A program made the position numbers and the translations under genes. 32,619 nucleotides of DNA. It comes from Campylobacteraceae bacterium. Its GTDB lineage: Bacteria > Campylobacterota > Campylobacteria > Campylobacterales > Sulfurovaceae. Below, one piece after another: positions 7,549-16,425 of this stretch (position 1 is its first letter; the number at the start of each line of letters is the position of its first letter). The stretch is from NCBI GenBank assembly GCA_027079365.1, contig JALWVW010000385.1, positions 1-32,619 on the forward strand, written 5' to 3'. Below the pieces are notes generated by a model. That model did not search any database. It was not told where the DNA came from and was given only the letters and a program-made list of their open reading frames with translations.

Positions 7549-8888
7549 TGAATTATCAAGTGGTGAGTTTCAACTACAAAAAATGTGATCTTGAGACCAG
7601 AGAGCAGATTGCTTTTAAAGACGATGATGCGATCAGGGGTTATCTCAATCTTTTGACGGGTTTTGATTTTGTGCTTGAAGCCTATATTGTCAATACCTGT
7701 AACCGTATCGAGATCGTTGCTGCGACCAAAGATAACTTTTCTACCTATCATACTATTCTGGGTCTCCTGAGCAAGACAACAGGTGCAGACTTCTATGCGC
7801 TTGAAAAAGCTGTACTGAATCTGGAAGACGAAGCAGCAATCAAGCATATCTTCTCTGTGGTCTCTTCTCTGGATTCATTGGTGATCGGTGAAGCGCAGAT
7901 TACGGGACAGGTCAAAGATGCCTTTAGGCTCTCTTATGAAAATGGCACAGCGGGAAAAGAGCTGAACCGTGTGATCAGCTATGCTGTCAAATGCGCTGCC
8001 CAGGTGCGAAATGCTACCAATATCTCTCAAAATCCGATCTCTATCGCTTCAGTCGCCGTGGCACAAGCCAAAGCAGACATGAATGGTTCACTTGCTGGTA
8101 TGACTGGCGTGGTAGTCGGAAGTGGAGAGATGGGCAGACTGGCAGCGAAACATTTACTCCGTGCCGATGCGGACGTGCTCTTGCTGTCTCGCACCACAGA
8201 GAATGCACAGAAGCTTGCCGATGAACTGGGGAGTGAAAATGTGAAGGTTGTAGAGATGGAGCGACTCCATCGTTTGATCAATCGCTATCGGCTGCTGTTT
8301 ACAGCCACCAGTGCACCCGATCCGATCATTACCAATGCCATGGTAGAATACAATGAGGCAGGCAGGCTCTGGTTTGATATGGCGATCCCGCGGGATATTG
8401 AGGAGATGGAAGAGGAGAACATCAAAGTCTATCGCATTGATGATCTTCAGGGTATCTCCAAGAGCAACCATGCGATGAGGGAAGAGCAGGCATTGCAAGC
8501 GACAGAGGTAGTAGAGCGATATACCAAAGAGTTTTATTTGTGGCTTCAGGCATTGACGATCGAACCACTGATCAAGGGTATGAGACTTTCTATCAATGAG
8601 GTGATAGAGGGGGAGGTGGCGCGTTCAGTCAAAAAAGGCTATCTTCCGGGGCAGTTCAGCGATAATGCCAAACGGATGATTACACAGGTATTCGACAAGT
8701 ATCTGCATATGCCGACCAGGAATCTGAGAGATTTGGCAAAGCAGAATGATGGTCAGGCAGCTGTCAATGCTTTCAAGAGAGTGTTTGAGATCACGACAGA
8801 TGATACTGACCCGGCACAGTACAAGCAAAAAAAGATGCAAAAGCCATCCCCGGAGATGATACAGCGACTTAAAGGAGAGAGCAAATGA
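7548..8888 (+). CDS. hemA: Glutamyl-tRNA reductase
   Basis: This is the first step of the C5 tetrapyrrole pathway: NADPH-dependent reduction of glutamyl-tRNA to glutamate-1-semialdehyde. The catalytic cysteine is C51 in IVNTCNRIE. The conserved SSLDSLVIGEAQITGQVKDA block and the NADPH-binding GSGEMG (191-196) are present, and the C-terminal dimerisation helix region follows. At 446 residues it has the expected length. It overlaps proS by four bases (ATGA). hemC lies three genes downstream, so two heme enzymes share this transcriptional run. Confidence 0.96.
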   Translation: MNYQVVSFNYKKCDLETREQIAFKDDDAIRGYLNLLTGFDFVLEAYIVNTCNRIEIVAATKDNFSTYHTILGLLSKTTGADFYALEKAVLNLEDEAAIKHIFSVVSSLDSLVIGEAQITGQVKDAFRLSYENGTAGKELNRVISYAVKCAAQVRNATNISQNPISIASVAVAQAKADMNGSLAGMTGVVVGSGEMGRLAAKHLLRADADVLLLSRTTENAQKLADELGSENVKVVEMERLHRLINRYRLLFTATSAPDPIITNAMVEYNEAGRLWFDMAIPRDIEEMEEENIKVYRIDDLQGISKSNHAMREEQALQATEVVERYTKEFYLWLQALTIEPLIKGMRLSINEVIEGEVARSVKKGYLPGQFSDNAKRMITQVFDKYLHMPTRNLRDLAKQNDGQAAVNAFKRVFEITTDDTDPAQYKQKKMQKPSPEMIQRLKGESK

Positions 8889-10591
8889 GATTTACCCAAC
8901 TACTGATCCCTACCACAAAGGAGGCACCCAGTGATGCGGTGCTTCCCAGCCACATCTATCTGACCAGAGCAGGCTATATCCAGAGTATAGGGAGTGGGCT
9001 TTACAATTTCCTTCCACTGGGGAAAAGAGTACTGGACAATGTCAGACAAGTGGCCAAGGAGGAGCTGGACAAGGCAGGGTGCCAAGAGGTAGATCTTGCT
9101 TTTGTGACACCGGCATCCCTCTGGGAGGAGAGTGGCCGTTTTGAAAAGTACGGCAAGGAACTCTTGCGTTTCAAAGACCGAAAGAACAATGATTTTGTAC
9201 TGGGACCTACCCATGAAGAGATGATGGTCAATCTCGTACGCCAGACAGTCAAGAGTTATAAGCAACTGCCGATCAATCTCTATCAGATCAAAACAAAATT
9301 TCGTGATGAGATCAGACCGAGATTTGGATTGATGCGAGGACGGGAATTTTTGATGAAAGATGGCTATAGCTTTGCAGCCTCCGAAGAGGATATGAAAGGA
9401 GATTTTGACCTGATGGAGCAGACCTACAGTCGTATCTTTGAGCGTCTGGGGCTGGACTATCGTATTGTAGAAGCGGACAGTGGTGCGATCGGAGGAAGTG
9501 GCAGTAAAGAGTTTATGGTGATTGCAGATAGTGGAGAAGATACAATCGTGATCTGTGACAGTTGTGACTATGGTGCCAATATCGAAGCGGCTCAAAGAGC
9601 AGTGGTATGTACTGAGGCAGAAGAGCCAGAGATCAGTATGTCGAGCAAGTTTAAGACAGAAGGTGTCAAGACAATCGAAGCATTGTCAGCATTTTTCCAT
9701 GTTGACCCCTACTATCTGGTTAAGACGGTGGCGATGAAAGCACTCTATGACGAGGGAGAGAGCAAGATAGTGCTATTTGCACTCAGAGGCAGTGACAAGT
9801 TGGAAGAGACTAAGGCCTGCAATGCAGTCGGAGCCAATGAGCTGACAGAAGCTTCCGAAGAAGAGCTTCTGTCAGAAGGGCTTGTACCTGGTTTCATGGG
9901 GCCACATGCGCTTCCTGAAGGAAGCACGATTGTGTATGATGAAGGACTCAGAGAGGGCAAAAGTCTGATCTGTGGTGCCAATGAGACAGACTATCACTTT
10001 GTAGGGTTCGATCTAAGAGGTGTTGAGGCAGCATATCATGACCTGGTGGCAGTACAGGCAGGAGATGGGTGTCCACGATGCAGTGGCAAGCTTAAGCACA
10101 CCAAAGGAATAGAAGTAGGGCATATTTTTCAGCTAGGTACACAGTACAGTGCTCCACTTCACGCAGAGTTTCTAGATGAGAATGGCAAGTCCAAACCCTT
10201 TGTTATGGGTACCTATGGGATCGGCATCAGTCGTCTGCTGGCAGCCATCATTGAGCAGCATCATGATGACAAAGGATGCATCTGGACCAAGGCATCTGCA
10301 CCGTTTGCTGTACATATCATTGTCTCTAATATCAAGAAAGAGGAGGAGCGCGAGGCGGGAGAAAAACTGTACGAGACGCTTCAGTCCAAAGGGGTACAGG
10401 TGCTCTTGGATGACCGCAAAGAGCGCTTTGGTTTTAAAATGAAAGATTTTGAATTAATTGGTATTCCGTTGGCAGTGGTGATCGGAAGAAATCTGACAGA
10501 GGGAAAAGTGGAGATTGTGACCCGAGACGGATTGGTAAAAGAGGAGATTGAAGCTGCCGAGATTGTAAATGAAGTACTAAGGAGGCTCTGA
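8885..10591 (+). CDS. proS: Prolyl-tRNA synthetase (bacterial type)
   Basis: This class II synthetase charges tRNA-Pro. Motif 1/2 elements include LGPTHEEMMV and FRDEIRPRFGLMRGREFLMK; motif 3 is GTYGIGISRLLAA. Between them lies the bacterial insertion (editing) domain, roughly residues 225-400, with the YLVKTVAMKA and GANETDYH segments. The C-terminal anticodon-binding domain contains VLLDDRKERFGFKMKD. The 568-residue length is standard. The start codon overlaps the hemA stop, and the stop overlaps the fxsA-like start by one base. Confidence 0.97.
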   Translation: MRFTQLLIPTTKEAPSDAVLPSHIYLTRAGYIQSIGSGLYNFLPLGKRVLDNVRQVAKEELDKAGCQEVDLAFVTPASLWEESGRFEKYGKELLRFKDRKNNDFVLGPTHEEMMVNLVRQTVKSYKQLPINLYQIKTKFRDEIRPRFGLMRGREFLMKDGYSFAASEEDMKGDFDLMEQTYSRIFERLGLDYRIVEADSGAIGGSGSKEFMVIADSGEDTIVICDSCDYGANIEAAQRAVVCTEAEEPEISMSSKFKTEGVKTIEALSAFFHVDPYYLVKTVAMKALYDEGESKIVLFALRGSDKLEETKACNAVGANELTEASEEELLSEGLVPGFMGPHALPEGSTIVYDEGLREGKSLICGANETDYHFVGFDLRGVEAAYHDLVAVQAGDGCPRCSGKLKHTKGIEVGHIFQLGTQYSAPLHAEFLDENGKSKPFVMGTYGIGISRLLAAIIEQHHDDKGCIWTKASAPFAVHIIVSNIKKEEEREAGEKLYETLQSKGVQVLLDDRKERFGFKMKDFELIGIPLAVVIGRNLTEGKVEIVTRDGLVKEEIEAAEIVNEVLRRL

Positions 10592-10992
10592 TGATAGTGG
10601 GTATTATCCCTCTGTTCTTTTTGGAACTGTTTGTCTCTATGAAAGTTGGCGATATGATAGGGTTTGTACCCAGTGTCTTATGGATACTGCTTACGATGAT
10701 TGCCGGTAGTACATTGCTGCGTCTTTCTCCTTATACCTTTATGGGAAATGTTATGTCTGTACAGATGGGAAAACTTGATCTGAAAAGTGCCAACAACGCC
10801 AGTATGTCCTATCTGCTTGGCTCAGTTTTCTTGATCATTCCGGGAGTGATTACCGACCTGTTGGCCATTTTACTACTTCTGTATACGCTCTATTTACGAT
10901 TGTCAGCTAAAATGAGACCGCAACAGCAAAACAGATTTAAAGAAACAAAAGGAGATAGTGATGTCATTGATGTCGAAATTATTGATGAGTAG
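10591..10992 (+). CDS. fxsA: FxsA-family inner membrane protein
   Basis: The 133-residue protein has three to four hydrophobic segments and a charged C-terminal tail ending VIDVEIIDE. The family pattern is clear: LFFLELFVSMKVGDMIG at the start, then IAGSTLLR and the signature FLIIPGVITDLLAILLLLY. In E. coli, FxsA modulates exclusion of phage T7 by the F plasmid, but its normal role is not known. It is translationally linked to proS (one-base overlap, TGATG) and shares its last 32 bases with the next gene. Confidence 0.88.
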   Translation: MIVGIIPLFFLELFVSMKVGDMIGFVPSVLWILLTMIAGSTLLRLSPYTFMGNVMSVQMGKLDLKSANNASMSYLLGSVFLIIPGVITDLLAILLLLYTLYLRLSAKMRPQQQNRFKETKGDSDVIDVEIIDE

Positions 10993-11788
10993 TGTTATGG
11001 CTACTTTAGCGCTTAGTGCAGGTACATTTAATATAGAGAAATTTGTTAAGAAAAATGTGGTAAAAAATCCTCAAGTAAAAGTAAAGAAAGTGGATACAGT
11101 CAGTACCAAAAAGATCCCGGGAGACAACAACTGGAATGCCTATTTGGTGATGGTCAACCTCTCGTTCAAAGGAAAAGATATCAAGGAGCCTATGACGATC
11201 TTTGTCGATGAAAAGAGCGGTTTGGCTACGATGAGTCTAATGAATGCAAACAATGGAAAAGACTATCAGCGTACGATTAAACCCAGTATGCCTGAAAGTT
11301 ATTACGATGAGACCCATTTGATAGCCGGAGACAAAAATGCCAAACACAAAATGGTGATCTTCTCTGATCCTCAGTGCCCCTTCTGCATCCAGTATGTTCC
11401 GGGTGTACTGAAAGACTTCAAAGGGGAAAAGGGTGATGTAGCACTCTATTACTATCATATGCCACTGTTGAGGCTACATCCGGTATCAGAGGTACTGACA
11501 AGAGCTATGGAAACACTCCAGAAAGAGGGAAAAATTGATCAGGCGATGAAGATATACGGACTGAAGATCGCAGCGGGAGAGAAGAATGAAGCCAAAATCC
11601 TTGCAGCACTTAAAAAACAGTTGGGTCTGGAGATAAGCAGAGAGACTATCGGTAAAAAAGAGATCAAAGAGGCGGTGAAAAAGGATATGGAGGCAGCCAC
11701 ACAGATGATGGTGCGTGGGACACCTACTGTCTATTTTGACGGTGAGTTTGATGAGAATAGAAACAAGTATAAACAATTCCTAAAATAA
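10961..11788 (+). CDS. DsbC/DsbG-like periplasmic thioredoxin-fold protein
   Basis: An exported thiol-disulfide protein, likely a disulfide isomerase or reductase. I chose the ATG at 10961 because GGAG ends six bases before it; a GTG lies just ahead at 10958. Residues 1-20 (MSLMSKLLMSSVMATLALSA) form a signal peptide. The thioredoxin domain begins near residue 128 (HKMVIFSDPQCPFC), with the active site C139-P-F-C142 and the cis-proline in RGTPTVYFDG near the C-terminus. The region before it (about residues 25-120) may be a DsbC-like dimerisation domain but is divergent. It starts inside fxsA and is followed 11 bases later by hemC. Its partner, perhaps cytochrome or heme maturation, is only suggested by context. 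Confidence 0.85.
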   Translation: MSLMSKLLMSSVMATLALSAGTFNIEKFVKKNVVKNPQVKVKKVDTVSTKKIPGDNNWNAYLVMVNLSFKGKDIKEPMTIFVDEKSGLATMSLMNANNGKDYQRTIKPSMPESYYDETHLIAGDKNAKHKMVIFSDPQCPFCIQYVPGVLKDFKGEKGDVALYYYHMPLLRLHPVSEVLTRAMETLQKEGKIDQAMKIYGLKIAAGEKNEAKILAALKKQLGLEISRETIGKKEIKEAVKKDMEAATQMMVRGTPTVYFDGEFDENRNKYKQFLK

Positions 11789-11799
11789 GGGTATAAAGC

Positions 11800-12753
11800 G
11801 TGGAGAAAATAGTCATCGCAACACGTGCCAGTCAGCTGGCACTTTGGCAGGCATATCATATCAAAGAGCGGATAGAGAAGCAGTTCCCTGAGGTGGAAGT
11901 GGTACTGAATGAGATTACAAGTAGAGGAGACAAGATACTTGATCGCCCGCTTGCCCTGGTGGGAGGCAAGGGTCATTTTACCAAAGAGCTTGAGGACGAG
12001 ATGCTTTCTGGCAATGCGGACCTGGCAGTGCATTCTCTCAAGGATGTGCCTACCTATATCCCGGAGGGTCTGGAACTTTGTGCGATCACTGCGCGTCAGG
12101 ATCAGAGTGATCTGTTTCTCTCGCATACCTATAGCTCTTTGGAGGCATTGCCTCAGGGGGCAGTCATAGGTACGACAAGTCTCAGGAGAAGGATGCAACT
12201 GCTACAGAAGCGTCCTGATCTCAAAGTTAAAGATCTCAGGGGGAATGTAAATACCCGACTCAGAAAGCTCTCAGAGGGGCAGTATGATGCCATTGTGCTT
12301 GCCTATATCGGTCTTCAGAGATTGGATCTCATCAAAGATATCCCCTATACGCAAAAACTTGACTTTATGATTCCTCCTATGGGGCAGGCCTCGCTGGGTA
12401 TCGAGATCGTCTCTGCCAATGTGCGTGTCAGGGAGATAGCAATGAGTCTGAATGATACAGAGAGTCAACTTTGTGCCGATCTGGAAAGAGACTTTGTTGC
12501 CGCTATAGGTGCAGGTTGCTCTGCGCCTGTGGCTGTCCATGCCAGCATAGAAAAAGAGTTTGTGAAATTAGAAGCAATGTTGGGCTACCCGGATGGCACA
12601 CATGTCTTGCAGGAATCCCTAAGCGCAGATATGGAAGATGCTAAAACATTGGGTAGCAAACTGGCCAAAAGAATGATTGCAGATGGTGCTCTTACTCTGC
12701 TTTCCGAAGCAGAAAAGATTGCCTTCAAAGATGAAATGCCTGAAAGAATCTAA
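11800..12753 (+). CDS. hemC: Porphobilinogen deaminase (hydroxymethylbilane synthase)
   Basis: HemC polymerises four porphobilinogens into hydroxymethylbilane. It uses a GTG start, giving MEKIVIATRASQLALWQA, the normal family N-terminus. The catalytic aspartate is D82 in HSLKDVPT, the arginine-rich substrate site TTSLRRRMQL and DLRGNVNTRL are intact, and the dipyrromethane cofactor cysteine is C240 in AIGAGCSAPVAVH. The length of 317 is standard. It closes the run that starts with the DUF2018 gene. A strong promoter begins immediately after its stop codon. Confidence 0.96.
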   Translation: MEKIVIATRASQLALWQAYHIKERIEKQFPEVEVVLNEITSRGDKILDRPLALVGGKGHFTKELEDEMLSGNADLAVHSLKDVPTYIPEGLELCAITARQDQSDLFLSHTYSSLEALPQGAVIGTTSLRRRMQLLQKRPDLKVKDLRGNVNTRLRKLSEGQYDAIVLAYIGLQRLDLIKDIPYTQKLDFMIPPMGQASLGIEIVSANVRVREIAMSLNDTESQLCADLERDFVAAIGAGCSAPVAVHASIEKEFVKLEAMLGYPDGTHVLQESLSADMEDAKTLGSKLAKRMIADGALTLLSEAEKIAFKDEMPERI

Positions 12754-12758
12754 TTTTG

Positions 12759-12776
12759 ACTTTTTTTTGCTAGAAT
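12759..12776 (+). promoter_or_regulatory. Epsilon-type promoter of the kinase/response-regulator pair
   Basis: TTGCTAGAAT directly follows an eight-T tract (12761-12768), with TAGAAT at 12771-12776. This closely fits the Campylobacterota sigma70 pattern of T-rich tract, TTTGn and -10 box. Transcription would start near 12783, leaving a leader of about 20 bases with a GGGGGG ribosome-site-like run before the TTG start. Confidence 0.65.
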
Positions 12777-12802
12777 AGCTGTAAAAATTGGGGGGATCGA
12801 CT

Positions 12803-15160
12803 TTGTTTAGCCACACAAGACAGCTATATCTATGGGTAGTATTGGTTATGACATGCGTTACTGCAGTGTTTGCAGACTCCCCTCTTCCTTTTACGGCGGA
12901 AGAGAAAGTATTTCTTCAGAAACACCCCGTGATATCGGTAGATAATGAGATGAACTACCCCCCTTACAACTTTAACAAGCAGGGCAAACCTGTAGGATTT
13001 TCCATAGACTACATGAACCTTTTGGCAAAAAAGATTGGCATCAAGATCAAGTATATCAGTGGCCACAGCTGGAGTGAATTTATGGAGATGACCAAAGAAG
13101 GAAAGCTTGATGTCATGCTCAATATCAGAAGAACACCGGAACGGGACACCTATCTGAGTTTCACAGAACCTTATGCGGCTACGCAAAAATCTATTTTCTC
13201 TAATGATCCTTTCTTAAATGATCTTTATATGCTGAAAGGCAAAACGGTTTGCGTGCCGAAAGATTTCTATATAGAATACTTTTTGGAGTCCTACTATCCG
13301 GATATCAGACTGATGAAAATGGAATCACTCTTGGGCTGCATCAAATCCGTAGCCAAGGGAAGCAGTGAGGCTACGATCGGGAGTCGAGCTATCATTCGCT
13401 ACCTTATGCTGGAAAACAATATCAGTGTTGCTTATGAAACTGGGATACCAGACAGGCGATTGACAGTGGGGCTGGCTATCGCTACCCCCAAAAAGATGCA
13501 GATACTCAGAAATATTATCCAAAAAGCTATGTATAGCGTAGAAGAGGATAAACTCTCTGTCCTGATGCATGGGTGGCTTGGAGAAAAGAATGCACGCAAA
13601 GTACTCTCTGCTAAAAGTATCGTAAAGCCTTTTAAAGACAAAAGAGTGGTCACCATGTGTAACAACCCAAATTGGGCACCTATAGAGTTTGCCAAAGGGG
13701 GAGATCTGAGTAATATTCAGGGTATTGCTATTGATACCCTGCGACTATTGGAGAAAAAATTAAATGTAGAATTTAAGACGGTGCCTACAGTGAGTTGGGT
13801 GCAGTCACAAGAGTACCTGCGTGAGGGGAAGTGTGAGATTCTTCCCGCAGCTATTGAGACGAACAAAAGAAAGGTATATGCCAATTTTACCACCCCTTAT
13901 TTGATATACAGGCTGGCTGTTATCACGAAAGATGATAAGCCTTTCGTGGAGGATCTCAGTGCCATCTCTGATAAAACAATCGCCAGAAAAAAAGGATCGG
14001 GACTAATCAGCAAACTCAAAAAGCGCTATCCGCAGATCGATATTTTGGAAACAAAGGACTATAGGGAATCACTAAAAAAGGTTGCTGACAGAGAAGCCTA
14101 TTGTACGATCGCCACGCTGCCTGTTGCCTCTTATTTTATCAACAAGTTTGCGCTACATAGTCTCTATATTGCCGGCTATATTGACATGAAGTATAGGCTC
14201 TCTATTGCGGTAAGCAAAAAAGACACAGCATTGCTGCAGGCACTGAATGCCGGATTGTCAGAGATCACTGAGTACCAGCATCGGGCTATTCACAATAAAT
14301 GGGTCAACAATAAACTGGTTGAATCCGCTAAGTACACTTATCTATGGTATCTGCTTTGGGCAATCCTGGTGATCTTTCTTCTGATTGTGTATCGCCACAA
14401 GATTCTTCAGGGAGCCAATGCGAACCTGCAGAAAGAGATCAGGGAAAAAGTAGAGGAAAATATCATCCAGCATCAATTTATCCAGGAGCAGGCAAAGTTG
14501 GCAGCCTTGGGGGAGATGATAGGTGTGATTGCCCATCAGTGGAGACAGCCACTGAATGCATTGGGGCTGAGCATCCAGAATTTAGAGTATAATTACAGAG
14601 ATGGATTGTTGGATCAGGCATTTATTGAAAACTATATAGATAAAAATATTAGAACGATTAAGTTTATGAGTCGCACCATTGATGACTTCAGGGACTTTTT
14701 CAAGGTGGACAAGATTAAAGAGGATTTTTCAGTCAAAGAGAGTATTGAAGCGACTTTTCAAATGCAGTCACTGTATCTGGAGAAGTATTATATTTCCTTT
14801 GCTGTTTCCGGTGATGATTTTAGGGTCAGGGGGCTTAAAAGTGAGTTTCAACAAGTGATTTTAAATCTTATCAGCAACGCCAAAGATGCCCTAATTGAGG
14901 GTCGAGAAGAGAAGAGAGAAATTAAAGTTCAACTCAAAGACGGGGCAGTGCATTTTGCAGATAATGGCGGAGGCATGACAGGAGAGACTATGAAAAAGGT
15001 ATTTGATTCCTATTTTACAACCAAGGAAGAGGGCTTGGGCATCGGACTCTATATGTCAAAGATTATTATAGAGGAGAAGATGGGTGGTAAGATACAGGTA
15101 TACTCTCAAGAAGGTCAAACGGTGATAGTATTGGATTTTAAAGAATATGAAACAGATTAA
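12803..15160 (+). CDS. Sensor histidine kinase with two periplasmic solute-binding domains
   Basis: I chose the TTG at 12803, eight bases after the G-run; an in-frame TTG at 12788 would lie inside the likely leader and an ATG at 12848 would cut the signal peptide. Residue numbers use this start (785 residues). Residues 1-24 form a signal peptide ending VFADS. Two SBP_bac_3 modules follow: about 30-260 (VDNEMNYPPYNF, GFSIDYMNLLAKK) and 285-500 (MCNNPNWAPIEF, AIDTLRLLEKK). A membrane helix (about 512-531) and a coiled coil lead to the kinase: H578 in IAHQWRQPLNAL, N-box NLISNAKDAL (688-697), G1 DNGGG (720-724), G2 GLGIGL (744-749). Such receptors bind amino acids or other small solutes; the ligand is unknown. 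It overlaps the response regulator by 14 bases. Confidence 0.93.
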   Translation: MFSHTRQLYLWVVLVMTCVTAVFADSPLPFTAEEKVFLQKHPVISVDNEMNYPPYNFNKQGKPVGFSIDYMNLLAKKIGIKIKYISGHSWSEFMEMTKEGKLDVMLNIRRTPERDTYLSFTEPYAATQKSIFSNDPFLNDLYMLKGKTVCVPKDFYIEYFLESYYPDIRLMKMESLLGCIKSVAKGSSEATIGSRAIIRYLMLENNISVAYETGIPDRRLTVGLAIATPKKMQILRNIIQKAMYSVEEDKLSVLMHGWLGEKNARKVLSAKSIVKPFKDKRVVTMCNNPNWAPIEFAKGGDLSNIQGIAIDTLRLLEKKLNVEFKTVPTVSWVQSQEYLREGKCEILPAAIETNKRKVYANFTTPYLIYRLAVITKDDKPFVEDLSAISDKTIARKKGSGLISKLKKRYPQIDILETKDYRESLKKVADREAYCTIATLPVASYFINKFALHSLYIAGYIDMKYRLSIAVSKKDTALLQALNAGLSEITEYQHRAIHNKWVNNKLVESAKYTYLWYLLWAILVIFLLIVYRHKILQGANANLQKEIREKVEENIIQHQFIQEQAKLAALGEMIGVIAHQWRQPLNALGLSIQNLEYNYRDGLLDQAFIENYIDKNIRTIKFMSRTIDDFRDFFKVDKIKEDFSVKESIEATFQMQSLYLEKYYISFAVSGDDFRVRGLKSEFQQVILNLISNAKDALIEGREEKREIKVQLKDGAVHFADNGGGMTGETMKKVFDSYFTTKEEGLGIGLYMSKIIIEEKMGGKIQVYSQEGQTVIVLDFKEYETD

Positions 15161-16409
15161 AATACTTTTTGTAGAAGATGATAGGAATATACGGGAGGAG
15201 CTTGTCTCTTTTCTTGGTCGATATGCCAAGGCAGGCCTGTATGCAGCAAAAGACGCCGAGGAGGGATTGAAGCTTTTCTATCAGCATCAACCTGATATTG
15301 TGATCTCGGATATCAAAATGCCTAAGATGTCAGGTATTGATATGGTAAAAAAGATCAAAGAGACTAATCCAGATCAGGCGATTATTTTTACGACTGCGCA
15401 CAGCGACAGTACATTTTTTCTGGAGGCGATCGAACTCCAAGTAGATGGCTATCTTCTGAAGCCTGTAGATCTAAGGCAACTGCGTCGTAAAATTAAAAAA
15501 ATCAGTGAAGATATGGTCTTACGCAGACGCTATGAATCGCAGAAAGAGATCATGAATGAAATAGCACATTTACAGGGAAGTATGCTGGCTGTTTTTGATA
15601 AAAGCCTTCAGCTATTGTTTCTTAATGATACGGCATTGACATTTTGGGGATTCAAGGATGTAGAAGAGGCTTTGGAGCAGAATAGTATGCTCGGTAGCAG
15701 AATGATAAAGGGTGGTGATTACTTCTATCCTTCTACTACAGAAGGCAGGGGATGGATTCAGGAGATACAGGATCTGGAACCGCACAAAAGAATCATTGCG
15801 CTGCGCTCTTTGGATGGGGAGTCTATACATGCCTATATGGTAGATATCACGCATGCAGAAGAGACAGGTCATACCATCATAGCACTTTCTGAGATCACAA
15901 AGATAGAAGAGGAGCGCGTCTCCTATCAGAAGCGTATGTATATTGATACACTTACGCGGGTATACAATCGCGCCATGTTTGACAAGCAGCTGGATATAGA
16001 AGTAAAAAAATCCCTCAAAGAGAGAAGTGAACTCAGTATGATCATGTTGGACATAGATCACTTTAAACAGGTAAATGATCAGTATGGACATATGGTGGGT
16101 GATGAGGTACTGATAGGACTTAGTGAACTGATAGGAAAGAGTGTGCGTTCCCATGATTTTTTTGCCAGATGGGGCGGTGAAGAGTTTGCACTGCTTCTGC
16201 CAAATACAGGACAGGAGGGTGCCGTCAAGCTGGCAGAAAGTTTGAGAAAAGAGATAGTTTCACATAAATTTTACGGAGATATCTTTGTGACCTGCAGTTT
16301 TGGCGTAGCCTCTGTTGAAGGAGAAGCGGATATGTGTCTCTTTCGAAAAGCAGACGAAGCGTTGTACAAAGCCAAGCTACAGGGGAGAAACAGGGTGGCA
16401 GCCTATTAG
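15147..16409 (+). CDS. Response regulator with GGDEF diguanylate cyclase domain
   Basis: Domain order is receiver (1-120), a middle region (about 135-255) that looks like a degenerate PAS fold (GSMLAVFDKSLQLLFLNDTA), then GGDEF (258-420). The receiver has the acidic pair ED/D near residue 10, phospho-acceptor D55 in ISDIKMP and K105 in LLKPVD. The cyclase domain has DTLTRVYNRAMFD, LDIDHFKQVND and the active-site motif GGEEF (343-347). An intact RxxD inhibitory site (R334-S-H-D337) lies five residues before it, so feedback inhibition by c-di-GMP is expected. It should make c-di-GMP when phosphorylated by the kinase just upstream, with which its start overlaps. Confidence 0.95.
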   Translation: MKQIKILFVEDDRNIREELVSFLGRYAKAGLYAAKDAEEGLKLFYQHQPDIVISDIKMPKMSGIDMVKKIKETNPDQAIIFTTAHSDSTFFLEAIELQVDGYLLKPVDLRQLRRKIKKISEDMVLRRRYESQKEIMNEIAHLQGSMLAVFDKSLQLLFLNDTALTFWGFKDVEEALEQNSMLGSRMIKGGDYFYPSTTEGRGWIQEIQDLEPHKRIIALRSLDGESIHAYMVDITHAEETGHTIIALSEITKIEEERVSYQKRMYIDTLTRVYNRAMFDKQLDIEVKKSLKERSELSMIMLDIDHFKQVNDQYGHMVGDEVLIGLSELIGKSVRSHDFFARWGGEEFALLLPNTGQEGAVKLAESLRKEIVSHKFYGDIFVTCSFGVASVEGEADMCLFRKADEALYKAKLQGRNRVAAY

Positions 16410-16425
16410 TAGAAGGGGTTAGCTC

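Noticed and set aside
8900..9595. 231-codon open frame on the minus strand over proS
   Set aside because: Antisense to intact proS motifs, no ribosome site, low-complexity Cys/His-rich product.
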